A stretch of 20,548 nt of DNA from Gordonia sp. UBA5067 (GCF_002414845.1 NZ_DIAX01000027.1:44453-65000); one strand, 5' to 3'. Counted from the stretch's first letter, positions 1-8,605 are shown. Made by a program: numbers and translations. The notes: generated by a model from the sequence alone, not told the origin.

Positions 1-1091
1 GGCACCTTGACGACGACGTAGTCCAGCGTCGGCTCGAAGCAGGCCGGAGTCTCCTTGGTGATGTCGTTGACGATCTCGTCAAGGCTGTACCCGATGGCCA
101 GTTTCGCGGCGATCTTGGCGATCGGGAAACCGGTGGCCTTCGACGCGAGTGCCGATGATCGGGAGACGCGCGGATTCATCTCGATGACGACGAGGCGGCC
201 GTCGCGCGGGTCCTGGGCGAACTGAATGTTGCACCCGCCGGTGTCGACCCCCACTGCACGCAGGATCGCGATCGACAAGTCGCGCATCTGCTGATACTCC
301 CGGTCGGTCAGCGTCATCGCCGGTGCGACGGTCACCGAATCACCGGTGTGCACGCCGACCGGATCCACGTTCTCGATGGAGCAGACCACCACAACGTTGT
401 CGCGATGGTCGCGCATCAACTCGAGCTCGTACTCCTTCCAGCCCAGAATCGACTCTTCGATGAGCACATTGGCCGTCGGCGAGGCCGCCAGGCCATCCCC
501 GGCGATCCGATTGAGATCCTTCTCGTTGTAGGCCATCCCGGAGCCGAGTCCACCCATGGTGAACGACGGACGAACAACGACCGGGTAGCCGAGTTCGGTC
601 ACCGTGTCGTGGACCTCGTCCATGGTGTGGCACACGCGTGACCGCGCGCTTTCCCCGCCGACGGTGGCCACGATGTCCTTGAACATCTGCCGATCCTCAC
701 CACGCTGAATGGCATCGAAATCGGCGCCGATCAGCTCGATGTCGTACTTCTCCAGCGAGCCACGGTCATGCAGCGCGACGGCGGTGTTCAGTGCCGTCTG
801 ACCGCCGAGCGTGGCGAGCACGGCGTCAATCGGATGCCCGGCGTCGCGCTCGGCCTCGATGACCTTCTCGACGAACTCGGCGGTGATCGGCTCGACGTAG
901 GTGGCGTCGGCGAACTCCGGGTCGGTCATGATCGTCGCCGGATTGGAGTTGATCAGCGAGACGCGCAGTCCTTCGGCCTTGAGAACACGACATGCCTGAG
1001 TGCCCGAATAGTCGAATTCACAGGCCTGACCGATGACGATCGGACCGGACCCGATCACCAGGACGTGGTTGAGATCAGAGCGGCGTGGCAT
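1..1091 (-). CDS. carB: Carbamoyl-phosphate synthase large subunit, N-terminal part (cut by window edge)
   Basis: This encodes the large, synthetase subunit of carbamoyl-phosphate synthase. It uses ammonia from CarA, bicarbonate and two ATP to make carbamoyl phosphate for pyrimidine and arginine synthesis in the cytoplasm. About 363 residues of a protein usually near 1,100 are visible. They cover most of the first (carboxyphosphate) ATP-grasp half, with the N-terminal nucleotide-fold motif [11 protein letters not shown], then [28 protein letters not shown] and [18 protein letters not shown]. The ATG at 1091 shares its A with the TAA stop of carA (TAATG), and an AAGGGAA Shine-Dalgarno lies about ten bases upstream. 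The gene is the last visible member of the pyr operon and continues past position 1. The assignment is secure; only the missing C-terminal half cannot be assessed. Confidence 0.97.
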   Translation of the reverse strand, partial: MPRRSDLNHVLVIGSGPIVIGQACEFDYSGTQACRVLKAEGLRVSLINSNPATIMTDPEFADATYVEPITAEFVEKVIEAERDAGHPIDAVLATLGGQTALNTAVALHDRGSLEKYDIELIGADFDAIQRGEDRQMFKDIVATVGGESARSRVCHTMDEVHDTVTELGYPVVVRPSFTMGGLGSGMAYNEKDLNRIAGDGLAASPTANVLIEESILGWKEYELELMRDHRDNVVVVCSIENVDPVGVHTGDSVTVAPAMTLTDREYQQMRDLSIAILRAVGVDTGGCNIQFAQDPRDGRLVVIEMNPRVSRSSALASKATGFPIAKIAAKLAIGYSLDEIVNDITKETPACFEPTLDYVVVKV

Positions 1092-2239
1092 TAGGAGCGC
1101 TTCCCTTCCATCGCGGTCGCGAATCTGTCGAAGAGGTCGGCCGCGTCATGCGGTCCGGCCGCCGCCTCGGGGTGGTATTGGACGGAGAACGCACGTCCGT
1201 CGAGCAACTCGACGCCTTCCACCGTTCCGTCATTGGCGCAGACGTGGCTGACGCGGGCACGGCCGAAGTCGGTGTCGAACTCCTCGCCGGCCTCGCCTTC
1301 GAGGGCGAATCCGTGGTTCTGCGAGGTGATGGCGGCCCGTCCGGTGGCCAGGTCGATGACCGGGATGTTGATGCCACGGTGGCCGAACCGCATTTTGTAG
1401 GTGCCCCGCCCCAGTGCGCGGCCGAGAATCTGGTTGCCGAAGCAGATGCCGAACAGGGGGTAACCGGCCCCGATCACCGCGCGGGTCAACGCGACCGCGG
1501 CGTCTGCGGTGGCGGGGTCTCCCGGCCCATTGGACAGGAACACCCCGTCCGGCTTGAGGTCGGTGATCATGTCCAAGCCCGCGGAGACAGGCAGCACGTG
1601 CACCTCGATGCCGCGCTGCGCCAGCATCCGGGGCGTGTTGGCCTTGATGCCGAGGTCGAGTGCGGCAACCCGGAAGCGCACCGGACCGTCGGGCCGCACC
1701 ACGTAGGGCTCAGCGGTGCTGACCTCGGCCGACAAGCTGGCGCCGGCCATGGCCGGCTGGGCGGTGACCCGCGCCAGCAACTCATCGTCGGCGGCCAGTG
1801 CGCCGCCGGAAAACACCCCCGCCCGCATCGATCCGTGATCGCGCAGCACGCGGGTCACCGCTCGGGTATCGATGCCGCCGATACCGACGATGCCCTGCTC
1901 GCGCAGCTGATCCTCGAGCGTGCCAGAGGCGCGCCAGTTGGAGACCCGGCGGGTCGGATTGCGCACGGCGTACCCGGCCACCCAGATCCGCCCCGGGTCA
2001 GGGCCGTCCCCGTCGCGCAGCCGGCTCTCCCCGTCCTCGTCGTTCCAACCGGTGTTGCCGATTTGCGGGGCGGTGGCCACCAGGATCTGCCGGTGATAGC
2101 TCGGGTCGGTGAGCGACTCCTGATAGCCGGTCATCGCGGTGCAGAACACCGCCTCCCCCAGGGTCTGTCCGACCGCGCCGAACTCGGTACCGGTGAACAC
2201 CTGACCGTTTTCCAGTACCAGTTTTGCCGTGCTGTTCAT
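1091..2239 (-). CDS. carA: Carbamoyl-phosphate synthase small (glutaminase) subunit
   Basis: This subunit hydrolyses glutamine and channels the ammonia to CarB. The 382-residue protein has the N-terminal CPSase small-chain domain (about 5-145, with [20 protein letters not shown]) and a class I glutamine amidotransferase domain (about 190-380). The triad is visible as Cys266 in GICFGNQ and His356 and Glu358 in YHPE. GICFGNQ replaces the common GICLGHQ, as I recall for mycobacterial CarA. A stretch near residues 66-83, rich in Asp, Gly and Arg, looks longer than in M. tuberculosis CarA. The start chosen is ATG 2239, with GGAG eleven bases upstream. A GTG at 2251 is in frame and overlaps the upstream stop as GTGA, so a start four codons earlier is possible. 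The gene ends by sharing one base with carB. Confidence 0.96.
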   Translation of the reverse strand: MNSTAKLVLENGQVFTGTEFGAVGQTLGEAVFCTAMTGYQESLTDPSYHRQILVATAPQIGNTGWNDEDGESRLRDGDGPDPGRIWVAGYAVRNPTRRVSNWRASGTLEDQLREQGIVGIGGIDTRAVTRVLRDHGSMRAGVFSGGALAADDELLARVTAQPAMAGASLSAEVSTAEPYVVRPDGPVRFRVAALDLGIKANTPRMLAQRGIEVHVLPVSAGLDMITDLKPDGVFLSNGPGDPATADAAVALTRAVIGAGYPLFGICFGNQILGRALGRGTYKMRFGHRGINIPVIDLATGRAAITSQNHGFALEGEAGEEFDTDFGRARVSHVCANDGTVEGVELLDGRAFSVQYHPEAAAGPHDAADLFDRFATAMEGKRS

Positions 2240-2247
2240 CTGCGTGC

Positions 2248-2793
2248 TCACTCCGCTGCATTCGGGTCGGTGGTTTCGGTGGGGCCGGGGAAGGCGACCA
2301 GCCACCGCGAGTAGTCGTCCTTGTCGTCGGCGCGCAGGGCGCTGGTCAGGTCCGCCCCCGAGGGCAGGGACCAGTCGAAGGCCAGCAAGCCGCCGGCGTG
2401 CATCACTTTGCCCGCGGCACGGTTGGTGGTGCGCACCCCGATCAGCGCGTCGCGCGGGATCCAGATCGTCGACGCACCGCGCCGCTGGATGGCCACGCCG
2501 TGGGTGTAGCCCACCGCGGCGGCCTGCGCCCGGTCACCGATGTCATCGACCTGCACCCGGTCCACCCAGTTCTGCGTGGGCGTGGTGCCGACATAGAGCC
2601 CCGAGGTGGGGCCCACGATCACCTCGCCCGGGTTCTCGGGGGGCGCGGGAAACGCGCCGAGGACCGCGGCCTGTTCCCGGCCACGACGGCTGCGTCCGGT
2701 GAAGAACACCCAGAACAACCAGCCGATGAAGAGCAGGAAAGCAGCAACGCAGACCAGGAAGACGATGTTGACGACGAGGGTTCCAGCACTCAC
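2248..2793 (-). CDS. Membrane-anchored PH-like domain protein of the pyr operon
   Basis: The predicted 181-residue protein has one N-terminal transmembrane segment (about residues 5-31, [20 protein letters not shown]), a short basic stretch RSRRGRE after it, and a soluble remainder of about 150 residues. The topology suggests the soluble part is cytoplasmic. By position between pyrC and carA and by its general make-up it corresponds to the M. tuberculosis Rv1382 family, which databases describe as a PH-like domain or putative export protein. No catalytic motif is visible and its role is unknown. The GTG start at 2793 overlaps the pyrC stop as GTGA and has GAGG about seven bases upstream. The end overlaps the region just before carA. 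The conserved place in the pyrimidine operon hints at a link with CarAB or pyrimidine flux, but that is inference. Confidence 0.85.
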   Translation of the reverse strand: MSAGTLVVNIVFLVCVAAFLLFIGWLFWVFFTGRSRRGREQAAVLGAFPAPPENPGEVIVGPTSGLYVGTTPTQNWVDRVQVDDIGDRAQAAAVGYTHGVAIQRRGASTIWIPRDALIGVRTTNRAAGKVMHAGGLLAFDWSLPSGADLTSALRADDKDDYSRWLVAFPGPTETTDPNAAE

Positions 2794-4094
2794 CAGCGCA
2801 CCTCGCCGCCCAATTGGGTGACTCGTCCGCGCAGCAGCGTCGCAGTAATGCCGGCCGGCATCGTCATGCCTGTGTAAGGGGTGTTGCGCGACCGGCTGGC
2901 CAGGTCTTCCGGGACGACTTCCCAGGTGCGATCGGGGTCGACCAGCGTCAGGTTGGCCGGTTCGCCGACGGCAATCGGCCGCCCCTGGTCGGGCAGACCG
3001 ACGATCGCGGCGGGCCGCTCGCTCATCACTCGCGCCACCCCGCGCCAATCCAGCAGCCCCGGCGCCACCAGGGTGGCGACGACGATCGGCAAGGCCGTCT
3101 CCAGGCCGAGCATGCCGGGTCGGGCGGCGGCGAACTCGCAGCACTTGTCCTGCATGGCATGCGGCGCGTGGTCGGTGGCGACACAGTCGAGCACACCGTC
3201 GGCCAGTGCCGAGCGGAGCGCCTCGGTGTCACTCGCTTCCCGCAGCGGCGGGTTGACCCGGTTGAGCCCGTCGTAGGTGCTCAACCGTTCGTCGGTCAGC
3301 AGCAGATGATGCGGGGTGACCTCGGCGGTGATCGAAATCCCCTGGGCCTTCGCCCATCTGATGAGTTCGACCGTGCCGGCGGTCGAGGCGTGGCAGATGT
3401 GGATGCGCGCCCCGGCATCACGGGCCAGCAGTGCGTCACGGGCGACGATGGACTCCTCGGCCGCGCGCGGCCAGCCGGCCAGACCCAGCCGTGTGGCGGT
3501 GGGCCCCTCGTGCGCGACCGCGCCAACGGTCAGTCGGGGCTCCTCCGCGTGCTGGGCGATGAGGACGCCCAGGCCGGTGGCGTACTCCAGGGCACGGCGC
3601 ATGACCAGCGGATCGTCGACACAGTTGCCGTCGTCGCTGAACAGCCGCACCCGGCCCGCACCGGCCGCCATCATGCCCATCTCGGCGAGTTGCCGGCCCT
3701 GCAGGCCGACGGTGACCGCGCCGACCGGGTGCACGTCGACGAGGCCGACCTCCCGCCCGGTGCGGTAGACGTTGTCGGTGACCGTCGCATTGTCGGCGAC
3801 GGGATCGGTGTTGGCCATCGCGAATACCGCGGTGTAGCCACCCCGGGCGGCCGCGGCCGACCCGGTCGCAATGGTCTCGGTGTCCTCCCGGCCGGGCTCG
3901 CGCAGGTGGGTGTGCAGATCGACGAAGCCGGGCAACACCACTGCGCCGCCACCCTCGATGACCTCGGCACCGGCGGGCACCGGGAGATCCGTGCCGATCT
4001 CGGCAATCTCCTCGCCGACGATCCTGATGTCGGTCTCAGCCTCGCCATAGGGCCGGACGCGGCGCAACAGCACCCCGCCCACCGCCTCGCTCAC
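2790..4094 (-). CDS. pyrC: Dihydroorotase (class I)
   Basis: Dihydroorotase closes N-carbamoyl-aspartate to dihydroorotate, the third step of UMP synthesis. The 434-residue length and motifs fit the class I amidohydrolase type: [10 protein letters not shown] near residues 59-68 holds His61 and His63 of the metal site, followed by [27 protein letters not shown] and CVATDHAPH with further metal and catalytic residues. The start is GTG at 4094, overlapping the pyrB TGA as GTGA, with a strong GGAGG seven bases upstream. It overlaps the next gene in the same way. Translation is therefore probably coupled to pyrB and to the downstream membrane gene. No truncation or missing catalytic residue is seen. 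Confidence 0.97.
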   Translation of the reverse strand: MSEAVGGVLLRRVRPYGEAETDIRIVGEEIAEIGTDLPVPAGAEVIEGGGAVVLPGFVDLHTHLREPGREDTETIATGSAAAARGGYTAVFAMANTDPVADNATVTDNVYRTGREVGLVDVHPVGAVTVGLQGRQLAEMGMMAAGAGRVRLFSDDGNCVDDPLVMRRALEYATGLGVLIAQHAEEPRLTVGAVAHEGPTATRLGLAGWPRAAEESIVARDALLARDAGARIHICHASTAGTVELIRWAKAQGISITAEVTPHHLLLTDERLSTYDGLNRVNPPLREASDTEALRSALADGVLDCVATDHAPHAMQDKCCEFAAARPGMLGLETALPIVVATLVAPGLLDWRGVARVMSERPAAIVGLPDQGRPIAVGEPANLTLVDPDRTWEVVPEDLASRSRNTPYTGMTMPAGITATLLRGRVTQLGGEVRW

Positions 4095-5077
4095 GAACCC
4101 GCCTCCACCTTGTGGTCTCCTCGCTGTTGATCTGAATCATTGCCGACAAGCAGCCTCAGCAGCACGGCCATCCGCACATGCACGCCGTTGCGGACCTGTT
4201 CGAGGACCGTCGCCTGCGGTGCGTCGGCAACCGAATAGCCGATCTCCATTCCGCGCAGCATGGGGCCCGGGTGCAATACCACCGCGTCGTCACCCAGCAG
4301 CCGCAACCGGTCATCGTTCAGCCCGTAGCGCACCGAGTACTCGCGGGGACTCGGGAAGAACCCCCCATTCATCCGCTCGGCCTGCACCCGCAGCATCATG
4401 ACCGCGTCCGCCGCGGGCAGCTCGGCATCGAGGTCATGGGCGATGGTCACCGGCCAGGTGTCGACGCCGGCGGGCAGAAGCGTGGGCGGAGCCACCAGCA
4501 CCACCTCGGCGCCGAGGGTGGTGAGCAGGTGGGCGTTGGAGCGCGCGACCCGCGAGTGCACGATGTCGCCGACGATGACCACACGGCGCCCCTCGATGTC
4601 CCCGAGCCGCTGGCGCAGGGTTAAAGCGTCGAGCAGGGCCTGGGTGGGATGTTCGTGGGTGCCGTCGCCGGCGTTGATGACCGCCGGACCGGCCGGCTTC
4701 CCGCCCGCATCGGTGTGCGAAGTCCACTGCGCGATCTGCTGAGCCGCCCCCGAACTGGGGTGGCGAACGATCAGGGCGTCGGCACCGGCGGCATACAACG
4801 TCTTGGCCGTGTCGCGCAACGACTCGCCCTTGCCCGCCGACGACCCGGTGGCGCTGACGTTGATGACGTCGGCACTCATCCACTTCCCGGCCACTTCGAA
4901 GGACACCCGGGTCCGGGTCGAGTTCTCGTAGAAGACAGTCATCACCGTGCGTCCGCGCAGTGTCGGCAGTTTGCGGATCTCCCGGCCGAGCAGTGCCTGG
5001 GCAAAGCCGTCGGCGTCGTCGAGGATCCCCGTCGCGTCGTCGCGGCTCAGGTCGGCGGTGGAAAGCAGGTGACGCAT
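4091..5077 (-). CDS. pyrB: Aspartate carbamoyltransferase catalytic chain
   Basis: PyrB joins carbamoyl phosphate and aspartate to carbamoyl-aspartate, the committed step of pyrimidine synthesis. The 328-residue protein shows the carbamoyl-phosphate loop ENSTRTR (residues 51-57), Lys83 in SAGKGES, HPTQ (143-146), the Asp-domain stretch [12 protein letters not shown] and HPGPMLRG near the end. The ATG at 5077 lies one base after the pyrR stop, with GGGGGAAG about ten bases upstream. An in-frame start ten codons earlier would overlap pyrR and lacks support from family alignments. No pyrI regulatory chain lies nearby, as expected for actinobacteria, so control is more likely through PyrR. Confidence 0.97.
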   Translation of the reverse strand: MRHLLSTADLSRDDATGILDDADGFAQALLGREIRKLPTLRGRTVMTVFYENSTRTRVSFEVAGKWMSADVINVSATGSSAGKGESLRDTAKTLYAAGADALIVRHPSSGAAQQIAQWTSHTDAGGKPAGPAVINAGDGTHEHPTQALLDALTLRQRLGDIEGRRVVIVGDIVHSRVARSNAHLLTTLGAEVVLVAPPTLLPAGVDTWPVTIAHDLDAELPAADAVMMLRVQAERMNGGFFPSPREYSVRYGLNDDRLRLLGDDAVVLHPGPMLRGMEIGYSVADAPQATVLEQVRNGVHVRMAVLLRLLVGNDSDQQRGDHKVEAGS

Positions 5078-5078
5078 G

Positions 5079-5657
5079 TCAGACACTTCCCCCGACGGCG
5101 GGGCCACGGGGCCCGAGCACCACCTCGTCGATGCCGTCGGTCTCGGTGAAATGGACCGCGACGTCCTCGTCGCGCGCCGTCGGCAGGTTCTTCCCGACGT
5201 AGTCGGCCCGGATCGGGAGCTCGCGGTGGCCGCGGTCGACCAGCACCGCGAGCTGCACTATCGCGGGCCGGCCCAGATCTCGCAAACCGTCGAGGGCGGC
5301 GCGGACCGTGCGCCCGGAGTACAGCACATCGTCGACGAGGATCACGTGCGCGTTGTCGATGCCGCCCGCGGGGACCGCGGTGCGCTCCAACGGCCGGTGC
5401 GGCTGCGCCCGCAAATCATCGCGATAGAGTGTGATGTCGAGGAAGCCGGTGGGGATCTCGATGCCGGAGTACTCGGCGATCCGCGCGGCGAAGCGCTTGG
5501 CCAGCACCGGTCCGCGGGTGGGAATGCCCAGCAGCATCACGTGGCGGTCGCCGATGTCGTCAAGTGCGGTCTTCTCGATGATCTGGTGCGCGATACGCGC
5601 GATCGTCCGATTCACATCGGCACTATCGAGCAAGATCCTTTGGGCAGCGCTGGTCAC
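5079..5657 (-). CDS. pyrR: PyrR: pyr operon RNA-binding regulator / uracil phosphoribosyltransferase
   Basis: PyrR binds pyr mRNA when UMP or UTP is high and represses the operon; the fold also has uracil phosphoribosyltransferase activity. The 192-residue length matches mycobacterial PyrR. The PRPP-binding loop [13 protein letters not shown] lies at about residues 105-117 with the two Asp at 109-110, and [12 protein letters not shown] (44-55) and DITLYRDD (74-81) are typical of the family. The start is GTG at 5657, with AGGAGG nine bases upstream. An open frame continues to 5906 but that part overlaps nusB and has no PyrR similarity. The gene heads pyrR-pyrB-pyrC-PH-carA-carB, and its own leader holds a PyrR-type hairpin covering the Shine-Dalgarno, so autoregulation is likely. 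Confidence 0.96.
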   Translation of the reverse strand: MTSAAQRILLDSADVNRTIARIAHQIIEKTALDDIGDRHVMLLGIPTRGPVLAKRFAARIAEYSGIEIPTGFLDITLYRDDLRAQPHRPLERTAVPAGGIDNAHVILVDDVLYSGRTVRAALDGLRDLGRPAIVQLAVLVDRGHRELPIRADYVGKNLPTARDEDVAVHFTETDGIDEVVLGPRGPAVGGSV

Positions 5658-5663
5658 AGCGGC

Positions 5664-5695
5664 CGACCTCCTTCTCCGCCTCACGGGACGGATCG
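5664..5695 (-). promoter_or_regulatory. PyrR-binding RNA hairpin overlapping the pyrR Shine-Dalgarno
   Basis: Read on the minus strand, the leader folds as a 5-bp upper stem CCGUC/GGCGG closing the hexaloop CCGUGA, a 3' bulge AGAAGGAG, and a short lower stem CGAU/GUCG. The Bacillus PyrR-binding consensus has a CNGNGA loop and a conserved AGAAGG-type bulge, and both are met. The pyrR Shine-Dalgarno AGGAGG (5667-5672) lies in the bulge and lower stem, so bound PyrR would block ribosome entry. This is the translational-repression mode reported for Mycobacterium smegmatis. No terminator is seen here, so classical attenuation is unlikely. Confidence 0.82.
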
Positions 5696-5718
5696 TTAAA
5701 GGATGTCTATCGGCTACG

Positions 5719-5747
5719 AGATTACACGGTGACCGACTACTCGTGAC
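5719..5747 (-). promoter_or_regulatory. Candidate pyr operon promoter
   Basis: On the minus strand a TAATCT hexamer (5719-5724) fits the actinobacterial -10 pattern TANNNT. A weak -35 match, GTCACG (5742-5747), lies 17 bases upstream and overlaps the nusB end. Transcription from here would give a leader of about 55 bases holding the full PyrR hairpin. The -35 match is poor, so read-through from efp-nusB is an equally good source of pyr mRNA. Confidence 0.3.
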
Positions 5748-6228
5748 CGCCCGGAGCCCGATCGCCGCTGTCGGGCGGCGGCGCGGCCGCTGCCGCGGCC
5801 CGCACCTGGGGTGCGAGCTCGGCGATCTTCGCCAGCACGCCGTTGACGAAAGCCGGCGAATTGTCGGTGGACAGCTCCTTCGCCAACTGGACGGCCTCGT
5901 CGACAATCACGACGGGGTCAACGTCAACGGCGTTGAACAGCTCCCAGGTGGCCAATCGCAAGATGGCCCGATCGACGGCGGGCAGGCGATCGAGTTGCCA
6001 CTTGTCCAGGTGCGAGGCGATGACGGCGTCGACTTGCGCCTGGTCGCCGGCCACGCCGGCAACGGCGACTGCCGTGTAGTCATGAATGGAGCCCACACTG
6101 TCGTCGAGTACGAAGATCTTGCGGCGCTCAGCGATCAAATCCATCGGGGAAACGCCCTTGGCCTCCGCCTCGAAGAGAAGGTCGACCGCGCGGTTGCGCG
6201 CCTTGTGCCGGGTGCCGGAATGCTTCAC
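5737..6228 (-). CDS. nusB: Transcription antitermination factor NusB
   Basis: NusB binds boxA RNA together with NusE (S10) and supports antitermination of rRNA operons. The 163-residue protein is all-helical in look, with the family's opening [14 protein letters not shown] (residues 9-22), the middle [19 protein letters not shown] and the ending [28 protein letters not shown] low-complexity tail of Ala, Pro, Gly and Asp follows from about residue 143, as is common in mycobacterial NusB. The start is GTG at 6228 with no strong Shine-Dalgarno. It lies 20 bases after efp, so it probably shares the efp transcript. The direct neighbourhood with pyrR matches my memory of Corynebacterium gene order and differs from M. 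tuberculosis, where the pyr operon is elsewhere. Confidence 0.95.
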   Translation of the reverse strand: MKHSGTRHKARNRAVDLLFEAEAKGVSPMDLIAERRKIFVLDDSVGSIHDYTAVAVAGVAGDQAQVDAVIASHLDKWQLDRLPAVDRAILRLATWELFNAVDVDPVVIVDEAVQLAKELSTDNSPAFVNGVLAKIAELAPQVRAAAAAAPPPDSGDRAPGGHE

Positions 6229-6248
6229 GTCGGAATCAGTGCTTCGCG

Positions 6249-6812
6249 TCAGGAGTTGACGCGACCGAGGTAGCCGCCGTCGCGCGAGTCGACCTTCAGC
6301 TTGTCACCGGTGTTGATGAACAGTGGCACCTGGATCTCCGCGCCGCTCTCCATGGTCGCCGGCTTGGTGCCCCCGGTGGAGCGATCGCCCTGCAGACCCG
6401 GGTCGGTGTGGGTCACCACCATCTCGACGGTGACCGGCAACTCGATGAACAGCGGCACCCCTTCGTTGAGGGATACCTGGACGGTCATGTTCTCCAACAG
6501 GAAACGCGCGCCGTCGCCGACGGTGGCCGGCGGAATCGCGAACTGTTCGTAATCCGCGGTGTCCATGAAGACGAAGTCGGTGCCATCGTTGTAGAGGAAG
6601 GTCATGTCCCTGCGGTCGACGGTCGCCGTCTCCACCTTGACGCCAGCGTTGAACGTCTTGTCCACGATCTTGCCGGACAGGATGTTCTTCAGCTTCGTAC
6701 GCACAAAAGCCGGCCCCTTGCCCGGTTTGACGTGCTGAAACTCCAAGATCTGCCACAGCTGGTTATCCATCTTCAGCACGAGGCCGTTCTTGAAATCCGC
6801 AGTCGTCGCCAT
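6249..6812 (-). CDS. efp: Translation elongation factor P
   Basis: EF-P enters the ribosomal E site and helps peptide-bond formation at polyproline stretches. The 187-residue length is standard, with an N-terminal KOW-like domain (about 1-63) and two OB domains (about 67-129 and 130-187). The tip loop that faces the peptidyl-tRNA reads KPGKGPAF, with Lys32 at the position that is beta-lysylated in E. coli. The palindromic PGKGP loop is the form reported for actinobacteria, where EF-P is thought to work without modification. No epmA or epmB homologue is in the window. The ATG at 6812 has AAAGG seven bases upstream. The 84-base gap to pepQ carries a tandem repeat. Confidence 0.98.
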   Translation of the reverse strand: MATTADFKNGLVLKMDNQLWQILEFQHVKPGKGPAFVRTKLKNILSGKIVDKTFNAGVKVETATVDRRDMTFLYNDGTDFVFMDTADYEQFAIPPATVGDGARFLLENMTVQVSLNEGVPLFIELPVTVEMVVTHTDPGLQGDRSTGGTKPATMESGAEIQVPLFINTGDKLKVDSRDGGYLGRVNS

Positions 6813-6841
6813 GGGCGTGCCTTTCTGTAATGCGCTAGTTC

Positions 6842-6903
6842 GATAACTCCCAGACCGATGTCAATCAGTCCGAATTGCCCATCAGTCCGATGTCGATCAG
6901 TCC
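6842..6903 (-). repeat. Four imperfect tandem repeats upstream of efp
   Basis: On the minus strand four consecutive units can be read: GGACTGATCGACATC (6889-6903), GGACTGATGGGCAATTC (6872-6888), GGACTGATTGACATC (6857-6871) and the diverged GGTCTGGGAGTTATC (6842-6856). Units are 15-17 bases long. The first unit includes the pepQ stop codon. The third contains TTGACA, a perfect -35 hexamer, but no clean TANNNT lies at the right distance. The array may be a regulatory site or a small repeat expansion at the 3' end of pepQ. Confidence 0.85.
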
Positions 6904-8024
6904 AGGACGGTGAAAGTCCGGTCGGTCGCAGTGAGGATCTGGCAGGGCCCGTCGGACACGACAACTGTGTCCTCGATGCGGACACCGCCGCGTCCGGGCA
7001 GGTAGACCCCGGGTTCCACCGTCACCACTGCGCCGTCAAGCAGTGTACCCGTCGCCCCAGAACCCACCGACGGGGCTTCGTGGATCTGCAACCCGACGCC
7101 GTGGCCGAGCCCGTGTACGAATTCTGCACCGCGACCGGCTGCGTCGATCACCGCGCGCGCCGCGCCGTCGACCGCGCCGGCGCCAGTCCCGGCGCGGGCC
7201 GCCCGCCGGCCTGCGGTCGCGGCCGCCGCCACCAGTTCGTAGACCTCTCGTTGCCACGGCTGGGCGGCGACCAACACGTAGGTGCGCGTCATATCCGAGT
7301 GATAGCCGTCGACGACGGCGCCGAAGTCGATCTTCACGAAGTCGCCGGCGCCCAACACCGCGTCGGTGGGCCGATGGTGCGGAACCGCCGAATTCGCCCC
7401 CGCCGCGACGATGGTCTCGAATGCGATTCCGGCCGCACCGTGGCGATACATCGCCCACTCCAGGGCCCGGGCCACCGCTCGCTCGCTGCGCCCCGGGGCA
7501 ATCATCCCGTCATCGATGATCTGGGCCAACGCCGTGTCCGCGACGCCGCAGGCACGGGCGATCGCTCCGATCTCACCGGCATCCTTGACCTCGCGCAACC
7601 CCTCGACGAGTCCCGACGTCGCGACCAGATCGACCCCGGCGACCGCGCCGGCAAGCGCCGCGTGCCCGGCGACGGTCACACTGTCTGCCTCGAAGCCCAC
7701 CCGGCGGGCGCCGGCTCGCCCCGCGGACTCCAGCAGGGCCTTGGCCACCTCGCGGGCGCCGACCAGCATCAGATCCGCGGCCTGCTCCCCCACCTGGACG
7801 GTGTATCGCCCATCGGTGCTGATCGCGTCGTCGTGACCCGCCGCGTCCGGGTCGGCCCAGACGAGCACCGCGCCGTTGGACCCGGTGAAGCCGGACAGGT
7901 ACCGCACATTCACCGCATCGGTGACCAGAACCGCGTCAGCACCGGGAACCGCGTCGATCAAGGCGGCGCGCAGGCGGTCCCGACGGGTCGCGGTGGCATC
8001 GAATCGGGCCATGACAGAGGGCAT
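6897..8024 (-). CDS. pepQ: M24 family Xaa-Pro aminopeptidase/dipeptidase
   Basis: This is a cytoplasmic metallopeptidase of the pita-bread fold that splits X-Pro bonds. The 375-residue protein has a creatinase-like N-terminal domain (about 10-140, with VRYLSGFTGSNGAVLV) and an M24 catalytic domain (about 150-370). The five metal ligands can be assigned: Asp in VVDGYHSD, Asp in SDMTRTY, His in GLGHGVGLQIHE, Glu in TVEPGVYLPG and Glu in VRIEDTV. Whether it prefers dipeptides (PepQ) or longer peptides (PepP) cannot be told from sequence; the symbol follows the syntenic M. tuberculosis gene. The start is ATG 8024; ATG 8012 is a possible alternative. It is divergent from the plus-strand membrane gene. 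Confidence 0.93.
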   Translation of the reverse strand: MPSVMARFDATATRRDRLRAALIDAVPGADAVLVTDAVNVRYLSGFTGSNGAVLVWADPDAAGHDDAISTDGRYTVQVGEQAADLMLVGAREVAKALLESAGRAGARRVGFEADSVTVAGHAALAGAVAGVDLVATSGLVEGLREVKDAGEIGAIARACGVADTALAQIIDDGMIAPGRSERAVARALEWAMYRHGAAGIAFETIVAAGANSAVPHHRPTDAVLGAGDFVKIDFGAVVDGYHSDMTRTYVLVAAQPWQREVYELVAAAATAGRRAARAGTGAGAVDGAARAVIDAAGRGAEFVHGLGHGVGLQIHEAPSVGSGATGTLLDGAVVTVEPGVYLPGRGGVRIEDTVVVSDGPCQILTATDRTFTVLD

Positions 8025-8049
8025 GCCGCCACGCTAATGCACCCTGTGA

Positions 8050-8078
8050 TTGGCTTCACTATCGGCGACCGCTAATCT
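8050..8078 (+). promoter_or_regulatory. Promoter of the plus-strand membrane gene (leaderless type)
   Basis: TTGGCT (8050-8055) and TAATCT (8073-8078) are separated by exactly 17 bases. Seven bases later is the ATG at 8086, so transcription would start at or next to the start codon. Leaderless mRNAs with this spacing are common in mycobacteria. AGGG directly after the -10 could act as a weak Shine-Dalgarno if transcription started earlier. Confidence 0.6.
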
Positions 8079-8085
8079 AGGGCTC

Positions 8086-8571
8086 ATGAGTTCGTGGATA
8101 CTGCGCGGTCTGTCGATGGGCGCACTGGTGACGGTGGCCTGGGTCCTGGTTGGGATTCTGATGCGTGTGGCGGCAACGGTCGGCAGCGCCTGGTCGATTA
8201 TCGCCCTGGCCTTGATCGTGTTGACCTCGATCGTCTGGGGCGGGTACGACGGCATCCGCGACGCGCGCGCCAACCCCGATCCCGATGACTACGCCGACCT
8301 CACCATGGTGTGGCTCAAAGCCGGCTTCCTGTCCGCGGCGATCGCCGTCGTTATCGGCTGGATCGCCGGCATGACGCTCGTCCCGGAGATGCGTCCGCCG
8401 GGGCTGATGGTCGCGATCACGGCGGGCATTTCGTTCCTGACCCTGCTCGTCTACGTGCCGGCCTTCATCGGCGTGAGTATCGGCCGCTGGTTGATCCGCC
8501 GCGAGGAGCGCAAGGCGGCGCAAGCCGCCGAGGAGACCCCGGCGAACGAGGAAGCAGTCACCACCGCCTGA
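8086..8571 (+). CDS. Small four-helix membrane protein (B-4DMT family)
   Basis: The 161-residue protein has four hydrophobic segments, at about residues 8-30, 35-52, 80-100 and 105-132, and a charged C-terminal tail (RREERKAAQAAEE and onwards). A polar, Asp-rich stretch RDARANPDPDDYADL lies between the second and third helices. By topology and by its place between aroB and pepQ it matches M. tuberculosis Rv2536, labelled a B-4DMT (bacterial four-helix drug/metabolite) transporter. The substrate is unknown. It is the only plus-strand gene of the window, with its own promoter, and converges with aroB. A longer start at 8050 would begin inside the promoter and is not favoured. Confidence 0.85.
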   Translation: MSSWILRGLSMGALVTVAWVLVGILMRVAATVGSAWSIIALALIVLTSIVWGGYDGIRDARANPDPDDYADLTMVWLKAGFLSAAIAVVIGWIAGMTLVPEMRPPGLMVAITAGISFLTLLVYVPAFIGVSIGRWLIRREERKAAQAAEETPANEEAVTTA

Positions 8572-8588
8572 TCCGATTCGCCGCACCT

Positions 8589-8605
8589 CCCGCGGCCGGA
8601 GCGGG
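8589..8605. terminator. Stem-loop between convergent genes
   Basis: CCCGC and GCGGG form a 5-bp stem around a 7-base loop in the 40-base gap between the plus-strand membrane gene and aroB. Being symmetrical, it could serve both strands. There is no T-tract on either side, so intrinsic termination is uncertain. Confidence 0.25.

Noticed and set aside
1085..2314. Long plus-strand open frame (409 codons) opposite carA
   Set aside because: carA on the other strand has all family motifs including the catalytic triad. The antisense frame is a product of GC-rich codon bias and has no recognisable domain.
2814..4130. Long plus-strand open frame (438 codons) opposite pyrC
   Set aside because: It mirrors a complete, motif-rich dihydroorotase and has a low-complexity Gly/Arg/Asp/Val composition typical of shadow frames.
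5658..5906. N-terminal extension of pyrR into nusB
   Set aside because: The extension is Arg/Ser/Pro-rich, overlaps nusB coding sequence, and a strong Shine-Dalgarno precedes the GTG at 5657.
6858..8075. Long plus-strand open frame (405 codons) opposite pepQ
   Set aside because: pepQ has all five metal ligands in order; the antisense frame has no membrane, domain or motif pattern.
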